NCBI RefSeq assembly: GCF_035953295.1 | Contig: NZ_CP108370.1 | Span: forward strand, 7,797,001-7,861,000 | From: Streptomyces sp. NBC_01335 | GTDB taxonomy: Bacteria; Actinomycetota; Actinomycetes; Streptomycetales; Streptomycetaceae | Direction: 5' to 3' | DNA length: 64,000 bases | Shown: positions 34,074 to 43,715 of the stretch, piece after piece | Layout: every line of letters begins with the position of its first letter | Numbering within the stretch: the first letter of the stretch is position 1 | Notes under the pieces: generated by a model | What the model was told of the DNA's origin: nothing | What the model saw: only the letters and a program-made list of their open reading frames with translations | Databases searched by the model: none | Translations under genes and position numbers: made by a program

Positions 34074-37000
34074 GTGAGCCCGAGATCCGACCGCCGACCG
34101 CCCCGCCGCCGACGCGTACGCGACCTGTTCGCGTACGCCGCCGCAGCCTGCATAGGCCTGGGACTTCTGTCCGCCTCGCCCGTGGCCGTCGCGGCGACGG
34201 ACACCCCGACCGCCGACCCCAGCGTCCAGCCGTACACCCCCACCGACTGCAACACCCCCGCACAGAAGGCGGGTTACGCCCGCTGCTTCTCGATGGTGAA
34301 CACCCGCACGGACCGGCAGGTCCTGAGCCGGGCTGCGACCACCGGCCCGCCGGCCACCGCCCTCGGCCCCGCGGACATCCAGGCCGCCTACGACCTGCCG
34401 AGCAGTGGCGGCGAGGGCCGGACGGTCGCCGTCGTCGACGCCTTCGGCAACTCCCGCGCCGAGGAGGACCTGGCTGTCTTCCGCGAGCACTACGGCCTGC
34501 CGGCCTGCACCACGGCCAACGGCTGCTTCCGCAAGACCGACCAGCGCGGCGGCACCGACTATCCGGCCGACGACCCGGGCTGGGCCACCGAGACCTCCCT
34601 CGACCTGGACGCCGTGTCGGCCGCCTGTCCGGAGTGCAAGATCCTCCTGGTCCAGGGGGACGACAACTCTTTGGAGAGCCTCGGCGCGGCCGTCGACACG
34701 GCCGTCCGCCTCGGCGCCAAGTTCGTCTCGAACTCCTACGGCGTCGGTGGCGAGGCGGCCGACGAAACGCTCTACGACCACCACTACGACCACCCGGGCG
34801 TCGTCGTCACCGTCTCCACGGGCGACACCGGACACGTGCAGAGCTGGCCGGCCACCAACCCGAACGTGGTCGCGGTCGGCGGCACCCGGCTGACCGCCGC
34901 ACCCGGCACCGCCCGCGGCTGGACCGAGGCCGCCTGGGCCGACGGCGGCTCCGGCTGTTCGCTCTTCGAAAGCCGGCCGGCCTACCAGGAGGGCGTCGAC
35001 ACCGGCTGCGACACCCGGTCCACGGCAGACATCTCCGCAGACGCCGACCCGGCGTCGGGCCTCGGCGTCTACGACACCGTCGGCAACGGCGGCTGGCTCC
35101 AAGTGGGCGGCACCAGCCTCTCCGCGCCGCTGGTCGCGGCGATGTACGCGCTGGCCGGCGACCCCGCGCCGAACACCTACCCGGTGACCTACCCGTACGC
35201 GTACACCGGCGACAGCGGGCTCAACGACGTCACCGAAGGCGCCAACGACTCCTGCGCCGACATCACCTGCACGGCGGGCCCCGGCTACGACGGTCCGACC
35301 GGACTCGGTACGCCCAACGGCGTGTCGGCGCTCGCCTTCGGCACCAGCGGCACCCTCACCGGCCGGATCACCGTGCAGGCCGACGGCGCCCCGCTGGCCG
35401 GAGCCGTGGTGCGCGCCATGGACACCACGACGGGACGCAGCTTCCACGCGTCGACGGATGCCGACGGCCGCTACACCCTGGCCGCCCGGACCGGCAGCTA
35501 CCAGGTCACAGCCTCGCTGTTCGGGTACGCCGACGCCACCAGCCCCACCACCACAGTCGCAGAGGGCACGAACGGCACAGTCGATCTGTCCCTCGCCAAG
35601 ACCGCGACCCGACGTGTCAGCGGCACGGTCAAAGACGGCGCCGAGCACGGCTGGCCTCTCTCCAGCAAGATCACCGTTGACGGCTATCCCGGCGGCGCGG
35701 TCTACACCGATCCGGAGACCGGAGCCTATTCCGTCGACCTCCCGCAGGGCGCGACGTACCAGCTGCACTCCACCCCGCTCTACCCGGGCTACCACTCCAC
35801 CGACCTCAGCGTCGAGGTCGGCGCATCGGACCTGAGGAGGAATCTCACCTCCATACCCGACAAGGCGCTCTGCACGGCTCCCGGCTACGACAACGCCGCC
35901 GCGGCCGACTTCGAAGGCTGGACCGGAACCGACCCGAGGAACGGATGGACCGTCAGCGCTGCCGACACCACCGCACCCGGCTGGGAGTTCGACGCGCCCA
36001 TGGGGCTCGACAACTTCACGGGCGGATCCGGTAACTTCGCCACCGCCAACACCCCCGCCCACGACCTCGCGGCCGAGGACACGGTCCTCACCTCACCTGT
36101 GGCCGACCTGCGCGGACACACGGCGCAGCTCGACTTCGACTCCCTGTTCGCCGGCGGTGACGGCGTCACCGCCTCCGTCGACCTCACGACCGACGGAGGG
36201 AAGAGCTGGACCACCGTCTGGAAGGCGGTCAACGACCCGGTCGAGATGTCCGCCGGCCACGAGACCGTCCAGCTTCCCCAGGCCGAGGGTCGGGCCCGCG
36301 TCCAGGTCCGCTTCCACTTCACCTCCGCCGCGGGCGTCCTCGCGGTCTGGCAGACCGACGGCATCCAGCTCGGCGGGTGCAGCGCCCTCGACGGCGGCCT
36401 GGTCACCGGCACCGTCACCGACGGCAACACCGGTAAGCCCGTGAACGGCGCGACCGTCACCGACGCCGCGGCCCCCTACGCTCCCGGCTACTCCGCGGCG
36501 ACCACCGGTAACGCCGCCGATCCGGGCGGCCGCTATTGGCTGTTCGCGCCGGGCGCGGGCAAGCAGACCCTCACCGTCTCCGCCCCGCGCTACGCGACCG
36601 GCACCCACTCGGTGAAGATCACCGCCGGGCGGGTCGACCCGCTCGACCTCGAGGTCGAAGCCGGACACGTGACGGCGAAGCCGACGATCTCGTTCGACGC
36701 CGCCCTCGGCCGGAAGACGACCAAGGCCATCACCTTCACCAACACCGGCAACGCACCGGTGAAGGTGGACCTCGGCGAACAGAGCACCGCCGGAGGGACC
36801 TCGAAGTCCACCGAAGGCGCCGCCTGGTCGAGCCTGCCGGATTACCCCGAGCGCGTCATGAGCAACGCCGTGAGCAGCTACGGGGGCAAGGTCTACTCCG
36901 TGGGCGGCTTCGACCGGGCCATCGGCGCGACTCTTACCACGCACGGGTACGTGTACGACCCGGCCGCCGGCGCGTGGCAGCGGATCGCCGACCTGCCCGA

Positions 37001-37910
37001 ACCGCTCGCCGCGACTTCGTCCGCCTTCGTCGACGGCACGCTGTACGTGGTCGGCGGCCAGAGCAGCGACGCCGAGGCGCGCACCACGGTGCTTGCCTAC
37101 CACCCCGCGACGGACACCTGGACCCGGGCGGCCGACATCCCGCAAGCCGTCAAGACTGCCGGTGTCGCGGTCCTCGACAGCCGGCTCTACGTCGTCTCGG
37201 GCTGCGTGGACGACTGCACCAAACCCACCAAGGCCGCCTACCGGTACACGCCGACGTCCGACCACTGGACCCGGGTCGCCGACTTCCCGACGGCCCTGAA
37301 CAGCACCACGTGCGCGGGCCTGCCCGGCGAGATCGTCTGCGCCGGAGGCATGGACTACACCGACGGTCTTACGGCGGCGGCCTATGCCTACCACCCGTCG
37401 ACCGCCTCCTGGGCACGCATCGCGGACATGCCCACCGCCGTGACGGGTGCCTCCGCGACAGGGGCGAACGGGCGGATGCAGGTCCTCGGTGGGTTCACCC
37501 ACGACACCTTCGCCTCCGCCGCCGCGGTCGAGTACGACCCGATCAGCGGTGCCTGGTCCGAGCTCCCGGACTCGAACTACCCCGTCTACCAGGGCGCGAC
37601 CGGGTGCGGGCTCTATGAGGTGGGCGGCGGGCAGGGCGTCCGTTCGTACCTGACCGGCGGCGTCCACGCCGAGTACCTGCCGGGTTACGACCAGTGCGAA
37701 GGCGACGACGTGTCCTGGCTGTCCGAGACCCGGACCCGGTTCACGCTGAAGCCCGGACACTCGGTCACCATCCCCGTCACCGCCGATGCCGACGCCGTCC
37801 CGGCGGCCGGCACGTACAAGGCGGACCTCACGATCGGCACGGACTCGCCCTACACCGGTCAAGCCGTCGGGATCACCCTGACCGCTACGCACCACCGCAC
37901 CAGCCACTGA
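34074..37910 (+). CDS. Secreted S53 (sedolisin-like) peptidase with kelch repeats
   Basis: A 1278-residue exported protein. The GTG at 34074 has GAAAGG upstream and is followed by a signal peptide (RRRRVRDLFAYAAAACIGLG, cleavage near AVAA). The S53 catalytic domain (about residues 90-420) shows the Glu/Asp pair in ATETSLDLDAVS (about 173 and 177), the oxyanion aspartate in VSTGDTGH (about 250) and the nucleophile in GGTSLSAPLVA (about 348). The calcium site follows near GPGYDGPTGLGTPNG. The large pro-domain of classical sedolisins is missing. Carboxypeptidase-regulatory-like domains, a jelly-roll-like segment and a kelch propeller (about 920-1190; VYSVGGF, LYVVGGQ, RLYVVSGC) follow. It likely digests extracellular protein; the C-terminal modules may bind surfaces. 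Confidence 0.88.
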   Translation: MSPRSDRRPPRRRRVRDLFAYAAAACIGLGLLSASPVAVAATDTPTADPSVQPYTPTDCNTPAQKAGYARCFSMVNTRTDRQVLSRAATTGPPATALGPADIQAAYDLPSSGGEGRTVAVVDAFGNSRAEEDLAVFREHYGLPACTTANGCFRKTDQRGGTDYPADDPGWATETSLDLDAVSAACPECKILLVQGDDNSLESLGAAVDTAVRLGAKFVSNSYGVGGEAADETLYDHHYDHPGVVVTVSTGDTGHVQSWPATNPNVVAVGGTRLTAAPGTARGWTEAAWADGGSGCSLFESRPAYQEGVDTGCDTRSTADISADADPASGLGVYDTVGNGGWLQVGGTSLSAPLVAAMYALAGDPAPNTYPVTYPYAYTGDSGLNDVTEGANDSCADITCTAGPGYDGPTGLGTPNGVSALAFGTSGTLTGRITVQADGAPLAGAVVRAMDTTTGRSFHASTDADGRYTLAARTGSYQVTASLFGYADATSPTTTVAEGTNGTVDLSLAKTATRRVSGTVKDGAEHGWPLSSKITVDGYPGGAVYTDPETGAYSVDLPQGATYQLHSTPLYPGYHSTDLSVEVGASDLRRNLTSIPDKALCTAPGYDNAAAADFEGWTGTDPRNGWTVSAADTTAPGWEFDAPMGLDNFTGGSGNFATANTPAHDLAAEDTVLTSPVADLRGHTAQLDFDSLFAGGDGVTASVDLTTDGGKSWTTVWKAVNDPVEMSAGHETVQLPQAEGRARVQVRFHFTSAAGVLAVWQTDGIQLGGCSALDGGLVTGTVTDGNTGKPVNGATVTDAAAPYAPGYSAATTGNAADPGGRYWLFAPGAGKQTLTVSAPRYATGTHSVKITAGRVDPLDLEVEAGHVTAKPTISFDAALGRKTTKAITFTNTGNAPVKVDLGEQSTAGGTSKSTEGAAWSSLPDYPERVMSNAVSSYGGKVYSVGGFDRAIGATLTTHGYVYDPAAGAWQRIADLPEPLAATSSAFVDGTLYVVGGQSSDAEARTTVLAYHPATDTWTRAADIPQAVKTAGVAVLDSRLYVVSGCVDDCTKPTKAAYRYTPTSDHWTRVADFPTALNSTTCAGLPGEIVCAGGMDYTDGLTAAAYAYHPSTASWARIADMPTAVTGASATGANGRMQVLGGFTHDTFASAAAVEYDPISGAWSELPDSNYPVYQGATGCGLYEVGGGQGVRSYLTGGVHAEYLPGYDQCEGDDVSWLSETRTRFTLKPGHSVTIPVTADADAVPAAGTYKADLTIGTDSPYTGQAVGITLTATHHRTSH

Positions 37911-38073
37911 CCGTTCACGTTCGGACCGGGACATCCGGAGGGGAGAGGTGCAGCCAAGGGCAATGGTGATCGTACGGGGCCCGACAAGCCCGACGTGGAA
38001 CAGGCCGCGGCAACCCAACTCCGGCGCACGCGCGCGAAAATGGGTTCGCCGGATGAATTGATGGAAGATTTCT

Positions 38074-38111
38074 GCGTGGGGTCGGCCGGATGATTCTGGC
38101 CGGCCCCACGC
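38074..38111. terminator. Hairpin between the S53 gene and the HNH relic
   Basis: GCGTGGGGTCGGCC (38074-38087) pairs with GGCCGGCCCCACGC (38098-38111), one wobble pair, 10-base loop. It lies about 160 bases after the S53 stop and probably ends that transcript. Confidence 0.7.
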
Positions 38112-38120
38112 GCGCGTCGG

Positions 38121-38290
38121 GCTGTTCACCAAATAGACCGTACGGAGTTCTCGGCGGAGTGGATGCCGTCGGACCGTTCGTACCACTGCGCGTACGCCGT
38201 GACGTGGGTCGGCGCGAAGCCGCGCCGAACCCTGGCCGCCGTGGAGTCGGAGCGCCAGGCCCTGCTCGGTGCCAGATACCGGGCCTTCGG
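38121..38290 (+). pseudogene. Relic of an HNH endonuclease (DUF1524-like) C-terminus
   Basis: The frame from 38121 reads RTEFSAEWMPSDRSYHCAYA followed by VTWVGAK and LAAVESERQALL. This matches the C-terminal part of secreted GmrSD/DUF1524-type HNH nucleases of streptomycetes, which end in an AEWxPP-x-YHC-x-Y-x-x-xW-x-x-xK pattern. No N-terminal part, HNH motif or start is present upstream; a terminator hairpin sits there instead. I read it as a leftover of a deleted gene at the border of the conflict island. Confidence 0.5.
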
Positions 38291-38398
38291 GGGAAGGACC
38301 ACGGCCCCATGCCTCCACATGACGCGAAACGCCCAACGACGATAAAATGGGACCGGTCGTAACGCCTCCGAGTGCACTGCCGCTTCACGGGAGCAGCC

Positions 38399-38794
38399 AT
38401 GGTCGACGTCGTTTTCGCCAACGGGGAGAATCCGATAACCCCGAGCATATCGATCATCCACGACGATGAATCGTTCCGTGTCGAATGGGTGGCTTTCAAC
38501 GCCGGCGCCCAAGACCTTCCGTCCTTCGTCGACCGTCTGCTCGTCGAGAGGATTCCGGAGGGCTGTCCCGGTTCCGACGACGTCGAACACGAGGCCGTCT
38601 TCGACAGCGACGTGGACGGGGACCCGGCGGACTTCACCGAACCGGATCTGCTCGCCGGCGAGGCCGGCCCGCTGATGGAGCCCCAGGTGGGGCCATTTCC
38701 GGTCGGGGACTACCGGCTCACCGTGACGCTGGCCGACGACCTCGGAGTGGGGCACACGACGTTCCACTGCGTTCCCGTCGTGGCCGCGGACTGA
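38399..38794 (+). CDS. Small CARDB-like beta-sandwich protein
   Basis: A 131-residue protein without signal peptide. The pattern SISIIHDDESFRVEWVAFNA, then FVDRLLVERIPEGCPG and YRLTVTLADDLGVGHTTFHC, looks like a CARDB/immunoglobulin-like beta-sandwich (x-V-x-N-x-G, D-x-L-V in early strands). Function unknown. The ATG at 38399 has GGGAG upstream. It is the first of several same-strand genes leading into the two giant proteins and shares a cysteine near the C-terminus with the next small protein. Confidence 0.68.
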   Translation: MVDVVFANGENPITPSISIIHDDESFRVEWVAFNAGAQDLPSFVDRLLVERIPEGCPGSDDVEHEAVFDSDVDGDPADFTEPDLLAGEAGPLMEPQVGPFPVGDYRLTVTLADDLGVGHTTFHCVPVVAAD

Positions 38795-38879
38795 GCCGGC
38801 GGACAGGCTCGGGCCGAGGCGGTGCCGAGGGCGGAGCCGGACAACCGTTCCGGTGATACGCACGAGCCGAGGAGAGATC

Positions 38880-39380
38880 ATGCCGTACGGCGGAGCAGCC
38901 GCAGGCCCCACGTGCCCGGGAGCGGCGACGGCGGACACCAATGTGCCGCTGAGCAGTTCTCATTGGTACGAGATCGTCAATGACACGGACGCCCCGATCA
39001 CCGTGGAAATCGCCTGTGAATTGGCCGATTCGGAAGGGAATACCGCGTCCGAAGTCCGCCGTGAATCGATAGCGCCGCAGAGCGACACGACCGCCACGCA
39101 GACGCTGTACCTGGCCGCCGCCTATCCCTCGCCGGGCCCGGTGACCGTCACGGCCACCACGACGCTGTCGGGCGATGTGTCGACGAGTGGGTCCAACATG
39201 TGCACCTTCAGCGTTTCGGAGGATGCCCTGTTCACGAGGTCCCTGACCGTGAACGCGGGCGGCCCACGGCTCTTCCGCCGTGAGCGACGGACCCTCGCGT
39301 CGCCCAGGAACCGTCGTCTGGCCTCTGCCGCGGCCCGCAGGAGCCGCTCGCTGGGGAACCGGGCCCGGCCCCTGGGGTGA
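38880..39380 (+). CDS. Small hypothetical protein with beta-sandwich core
   Basis: A 166-residue protein; GAGGAGAG precedes the ATG at 38880. Residues about 15-120 look like a second immunoglobulin-like sandwich (WYEIVNDTDAPITVEIACEL, then GPVTVTATTTLSGDVSTSG and MCTFSVSE). The last about 45 residues are arginine-rich low complexity (RLFRRERRTL, RRLASAAARRSRSLG) and do not look like the same protein; a frameshift near 39220-39240 would instead end the gene at 39283, overlapping the GTG of the next small frame. No signal peptide. Function unknown. Confidence 0.6.
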   Translation: MPYGGAAAGPTCPGAATADTNVPLSSSHWYEIVNDTDAPITVEIACELADSEGNTASEVRRESIAPQSDTTATQTLYLAAAYPSPGPVTVTATTTLSGDVSTSGSNMCTFSVSEDALFTRSLTVNAGGPRLFRRERRTLASPRNRRLASAAARRSRSLGNRARPLG

Positions 39381-39489
39381 GTTCCCAGGCCCTCCGCGTG
39401 AGGTGACGGTCCTTCCGGACGATCCGGTGGTCCCGCCGCCTGTCGTCGGCTCGCCTCCCGTTCTCCGTAGGGAGATGTCAGCGCTGTGA
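39280..39489 (+). CDS. Possible small proline-rich protein
   Basis: A 69-residue frame from a GTG at 39280, rich in proline (WPLPRPAGAARW, PPREVTVLPDDPVVPPPVVG). Its TGA overlaps the GTG of the giant gene by four bases (GTGA), the typical sign of translational coupling. It overlaps the arginine-rich tail of the preceding gene in another frame. Support is only positional; it may be spurious. Confidence 0.35.
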   Translation: MSDGPSRRPGTVVWPLPRPAGAARWGTGPGPWGEFPGPPREVTVLPDDPVVPPPVVGSPPVLRREMSAL

Positions 39490-42400
39490 CCGCTTTCGAT
39501 CGTTCGGCCTTCCACCATCGGGTGGCCGTGCTTCCTTGGGATCTCGGTGAGTTCACCGCTTTCGTCCGCGGGGACGACGGAACGGTGGAGCATTACGAGG
39601 TCTTCGAGGGCGTTGTCATGTCCGGCCCCGAGCCGCTCGGAGGCCATTTCGACTCCGACCCGGTGGTGACCGTGGGCGGAGACGGACGGCTGCATCTGCT
39701 CGGCCGGTCGGGGGTCAGGCTCGTCGACTGGTCCTGGCCGGACGCGGGTCGCGTCCAACTGCTGGGGCCGCCCACCGAGGAGACTCTGCCTGGCTTCTGC
39801 GTCACCGACCCGGAGATCGTCCACGCCGGAGGGCTCCAGCTCTTCGCCCTCGGGGTCGAGGGATGCATCAGGCAATGGACGCTCGGTACCCGTGGCTGGA
39901 ACGCCCCGCGGAGGCTGACCCCGGACGTGGCGACCTCCAGGCCGACGGCCATCAGCCGCGCTCCGGGCGCCCTCGACGTGTTCGCCGTCGACGTCGACGG
40001 CGCGCTGCGGCACTGGTGGTGGGCCGAGAACCGCTGGAACACCGAGGCGCGGGGCGGTCAGTCGCTCTCGGGCAGGCCCACCGTGGCCTCGTACGATCCT
40101 CGACGGCTCGACCTCTTCGCGGTACGGACGGACGGGGTGCCACTGCACTGGGGCTGGGACGGCGGCCGCTGGTTCGACGCCGAAGAACGGCTGGACATGC
40201 AGCTCACCGCGTCCAGGAGGATCGCCGCCCGGGACGTGCAGCTCGTCGCGTTCGGCCCCGAACTCCTCCTGCTGGTTGCCGGCACGAAGAACGACGGGAC
40301 CGTGCGCTGGGTTCTGGAACCTCCGGCTCCGGGCCGCCCCGCCGCCTGGCGCGGCCCCACCGCAACCGTGACCTCCCCCTTCCCACCCACCGCCTGGTCG
40401 ACCGGGGAACACGCAGAGGTACTGGTGCGCGCCACCGACGGCGGCTTCAGCCGCGAGGACTTCACCCTCGACCCCGAGGGCGGCATGGGCGAGCCGGTGC
40501 CGCTGACCGGGGAGTCGGCGGCACTGTTCCCCACCGAGCCGGCGCCGGAGCCGCAATTCATGACCGCCCTGCCGGCCGATCCCGACATGCTGCTGATCAG
40601 GCCCGACGACCTGGTGCTCCTCGGGGTGCGCTGGAGCGGCTTCGAGCTCCGGACCCCGGCGGGCGAGCCGGCCGAACTGGTGCCGGGTCCGGTGGCGGAA
40701 CTGACGGTCCTCTTCCCTCCGCAGCACGTGGTCGAGGAGGTCGTCGCGGACCGAGGGCCTGCCGTGCCCGCAGCGGACCCGTCCCTGACGGGCGGGTTCC
40801 CCACCTGGCAGGCAGCCCTGGCGGGGGCGAGCCGGCTCGTGGTGGGATTCCGGACGGACGATCCTCCGGTGCGGCTGACGGCCGAGGGCGTCCTGGACGC
40901 CGTACGCCGTGGTCGTCTGGTGCCGGCGAACGGGGTCCAGGACGAGAAGACGGCGATCGAGATCCCCTACGGGCTGGTGCTCTCCCCGCACCCGCCGGAG
41001 GGGCTGGACATGCGCGCCACGCATCCGGCCGACGCCGTCAGGTCGGAGTCGAGCACCATCGGCCTCTGGCAGACGACCGTCGCGGTCCAGGACACGGCCG
41101 CGGGCGCACCGGCCGGCCTGCGCCTGCACCCGGTCGACATGACCTCGGACGACCCGTTCCCCGTGGCGCTGCGCGGGGGCTCGCGCGCCCGCATCATGCT
41201 GGAGGAGCCCACCGCGCGGATCGACCGGCTCACCCTGAGCTCACTGGGCGGATCTCTGACCGCCGCCGGGTCCTGGGACACCTTCGAGTGGGAGCATCTG
41301 GCCGCGCTCGGCCGCGACCGGTACATCCGTACGGCGACCAAGGGGGTGCTGTACCCCTTCGGTCACCGGGCCGAGTTCGTCGAGCTGACGGAGCGCGTCT
41401 TCGAGGGAACACGCGACGGGGCGGTGGCACACCTGCGGAAGTCGACGGTTCTCAAGGTCACCGAACCCGTCCGGAGCGAACCGGCCGACGCCGCACTCCG
41501 GGCGGCTTTCCCCTTTCACGAGGTGGCGATCGAGCGCACGTTCTACGAGGGGCTCGACAGCGAGCCGTGGGGGACCCAGGACTTCCCCGTACCCGAACTG
41601 ACCGGCCTCCTGGAAGACCGTGGCCGTTGGTCGGACCGCGCCGGCGACCTCTACGAGAAGTTGTACGGCGACATGGGACCCGGCGGAGGCGAACCTCCGG
41701 TCGAGGATCTCGCGGCCGGCGCCACCTCCGACGCCGACGAGCCTCTCGACGATGCGTTCTTCGACCCCGAGGACCCGGAGCCCCCCGTCACCCGCTCCGC
41801 GGCGGCGCGTTCGTACCTGGACTTTCAGGAGCGGATCGCGCACATCGAAGCGAAGATCGACGCCCTGCCGCACGGTGGGGTCGTGCCGCTCCCCGTCTAC
41901 ATCGTGCCGCGTGTCGGCGGTGTACCCGTCGACTTCCCGGTCCGTGCGGCGGGCCGGGCCGGTGACGTCCACCTGGCGATGCCGCTGGTGTTCGTGTCGG
42001 ACATCGACCGCCCCCAGGGGCTGTTCACACCGCCCTTCAACTCCCTCACCGACAGCGAGATCGCGCGCAGGCTGGCGGAGACCTACCGGGAGGTGGGTGA
42101 CGGGGCCGTGGCGGCACACGGTGCCCGGATCGACCTCGTCCGGTCGAGCGCGCCCGTGGAGCAGGACGTCTGCGAGGTGGAGCGTCTGCACGTCGTGGGC
42201 ACCCCGCACGACGGCGGTTTCCGCCCGCGGCTCGGGGCGGCGCCCGTGCCGGGCGAGCGGCGCCGGGCGGGCGTGGACCGCTGGGCGTTCGACACCGCGC
42301 TTCCGGCGGTACGGGCGCTGGTCGGCGCGGACCGGCCACCGATGCGGCTGGCCCTCAGCCCCGCCCTGCTCGACTCGGCGCCCGATCTGAAGGTCCCGTT

Positions 42401-43715
42401 CGAGGTGCCCGAGGGGGCGGAGGCGCTCGTCACCGACTTCGCCCGGAACACCGCGCGCAGCGGCGGCATCGTGGCGCCCGACATCGTCGCGGACGGCATC
42501 TCCCGCCTGAACGGACCGGTCAACGTGGCTGGTCTGCTCGACCGGGCCGGCGGCCACCTGGACCCGAAGAAGATCCTCGGCGACGGAGCGACCCTCCTCG
42601 GATACCACCTGTCCGACCTCATCGACGCGACCGCGTTGAAGGAACCGCCGACGATCCTGAGCGACGCGTTGGCGGGCGGCCCTCCGCGGATCACCCTGCA
42701 ATGGCACGGCGTGGAACTCGACACGGACGAGGGATCATTCGTCACCGGCGACGACTCCGTGCTGGATCTCGACGTCCTGATGGCGCCGGAGGGACAGACC
42801 ATCACCTGCACGGTGCGGAACGTGGCGCTGGCCCTTCCCGACCGGAGCGAGAGCGGCAAGCTCCTCGAGGTGAGCTTCGACAGCATCACCTTCCTCCAGA
42901 GCGGCGGGCAGCCGCCCACCCTCGGGGTCGAAGGTGTCGGGGCAGAGTTCTCCGGGCTGCTGAACCTGCTGAAGGAGCTGCAGGAGGGCGTCGACCTCGG
43001 GGGCTCCGGTCCGCACATCGAAGCCTCGTCCGGCGGAGTCTCGGCCTCCTACAGCCTGCCGGTCCCCGATGTGACCGCGGGAGCTTTCCAGTTGACCGGT
43101 CTGGTGTTCCACGCCGGGATCGAGGTGCCCTTCGACGACCGGCCGGTCGCGGTCTCCCTCGCCTTCGCCAGCCGGGCAGCCCCGTTCAACCTCTCCGTGC
43201 TGATGTTCGGCGGCGGTGGATACGTCGACGTGGTCCTCGACCGGACCGGACTGCGACGGCTGGAGGCCGCGCTGGAGTTCGGCGCCTCGGTCGCGGTGAA
43301 CTTCGTGGTCGCCTCCGGCGAGGTCCACGCCATGGGCGGAGTCCACCTCCTGAAGAGCGGCGACCAGTTCGACCTCAGCGGCTACCTCCGGCTGGGCGGG
43401 CACGTCAGTATCTTCGGGCTGGTCACCGTGTCCATCGAAGTGAGGATCACCCTCACCTACCGGAGCGGAACGAACCAGCTGGTCGGCAGGGCCACGCTGG
43501 TGCTGGAGATCGACCTGACGCTGTTCAGCGAGTCCGTCGAACTCGACACCGGCGACTGGGTACTGGCCGGCGGTGAAGGCCGGCGGCAGCGCACGAGCGC
43601 ACCGGTGGGACCGGGCCCGCAGCCCTCGCCCGCCGATCCGGCCCAGCCGGTGGGACCGGCCACGGAGGAGTGGCGCGGCTACCGCTCCGCCTTCGGGGAA
43701 GGACCGACGTCATGA
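39486..43715 (+). CDS. Giant protein with PLL-like lectin propeller and beta-rich C-terminus
   Basis: A 1409-residue protein with no signal peptide or membrane segment. Residues about 60-330 contain repeats of the PLL/fucose-lectin propeller type (LQLFALGVEGCIRQWTLG, LDVFAVDVDGALRHWWW, LDLFAVRTDGVPLHWGWDGG). A long unassigned middle follows, with an acidic linker near residues 740-780. The last about 270 residues are strongly alternating beta-strands (FGGGGYVDVVLDRTGLRRLE, then SGYLRLGGHVSIFGLVTVSI and LVGRATLVLEIDLTLFSESV), a pattern seen in large uncharacterised bacterial proteins. The GTG at 39486 has GGGAG some 12 bases away and may rely on coupling. Its stop overlaps the next giant gene's ATG. 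Function unknown; a sugar-binding extracellular or assembly role is a guess. Confidence 0.75.
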   Translation: MTAFDRSAFHHRVAVLPWDLGEFTAFVRGDDGTVEHYEVFEGVVMSGPEPLGGHFDSDPVVTVGGDGRLHLLGRSGVRLVDWSWPDAGRVQLLGPPTEETLPGFCVTDPEIVHAGGLQLFALGVEGCIRQWTLGTRGWNAPRRLTPDVATSRPTAISRAPGALDVFAVDVDGALRHWWWAENRWNTEARGGQSLSGRPTVASYDPRRLDLFAVRTDGVPLHWGWDGGRWFDAEERLDMQLTASRRIAARDVQLVAFGPELLLLVAGTKNDGTVRWVLEPPAPGRPAAWRGPTATVTSPFPPTAWSTGEHAEVLVRATDGGFSREDFTLDPEGGMGEPVPLTGESAALFPTEPAPEPQFMTALPADPDMLLIRPDDLVLLGVRWSGFELRTPAGEPAELVPGPVAELTVLFPPQHVVEEVVADRGPAVPAADPSLTGGFPTWQAALAGASRLVVGFRTDDPPVRLTAEGVLDAVRRGRLVPANGVQDEKTAIEIPYGLVLSPHPPEGLDMRATHPADAVRSESSTIGLWQTTVAVQDTAAGAPAGLRLHPVDMTSDDPFPVALRGGSRARIMLEEPTARIDRLTLSSLGGSLTAAGSWDTFEWEHLAALGRDRYIRTATKGVLYPFGHRAEFVELTERVFEGTRDGAVAHLRKSTVLKVTEPVRSEPADAALRAAFPFHEVAIERTFYEGLDSEPWGTQDFPVPELTGLLEDRGRWSDRAGDLYEKLYGDMGPGGGEPPVEDLAAGATSDADEPLDDAFFDPEDPEPPVTRSAAARSYLDFQERIAHIEAKIDALPHGGVVPLPVYIVPRVGGVPVDFPVRAAGRAGDVHLAMPLVFVSDIDRPQGLFTPPFNSLTDSEIARRLAETYREVGDGAVAAHGARIDLVRSSAPVEQDVCEVERLHVVGTPHDGGFRPRLGAAPVPGERRRAGVDRWAFDTALPAVRALVGADRPPMRLALSPALLDSAPDLKVPFEVPEGAEALVTDFARNTARSGGIVAPDIVADGISRLNGPVNVAGLLDRAGGHLDPKKILGDGATLLGYHLSDLIDATALKEPPTILSDALAGGPPRITLQWHGVELDTDEGSFVTGDDSVLDLDVLMAPEGQTITCTVRNVALALPDRSESGKLLEVSFDSITFLQSGGQPPTLGVEGVGAEFSGLLNLLKELQEGVDLGGSGPHIEASSGGVSASYSLPVPDVTAGAFQLTGLVFHAGIEVPFDDRPVAVSLAFASRAAPFNLSVLMFGGGGYVDVVLDRTGLRRLEAALEFGASVAVNFVVASGEVHAMGGVHLLKSGDQFDLSGYLRLGGHVSIFGLVTVSIEVRITLTYRSGTNQLVGRATLVLEIDLTLFSESVELDTGDWVLAGGEGRRQRTSAPVGPGPQPSPADPAQPVGPATEEWRGYRSAFGEGPTS

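Noticed and set aside
36093..41129. Long minus-strand frames opposite the S53 gene and the first giant gene
   Set aside because: No ribosome sites, no recognisable domains, composition typical of antisense frames of GC-rich genes.
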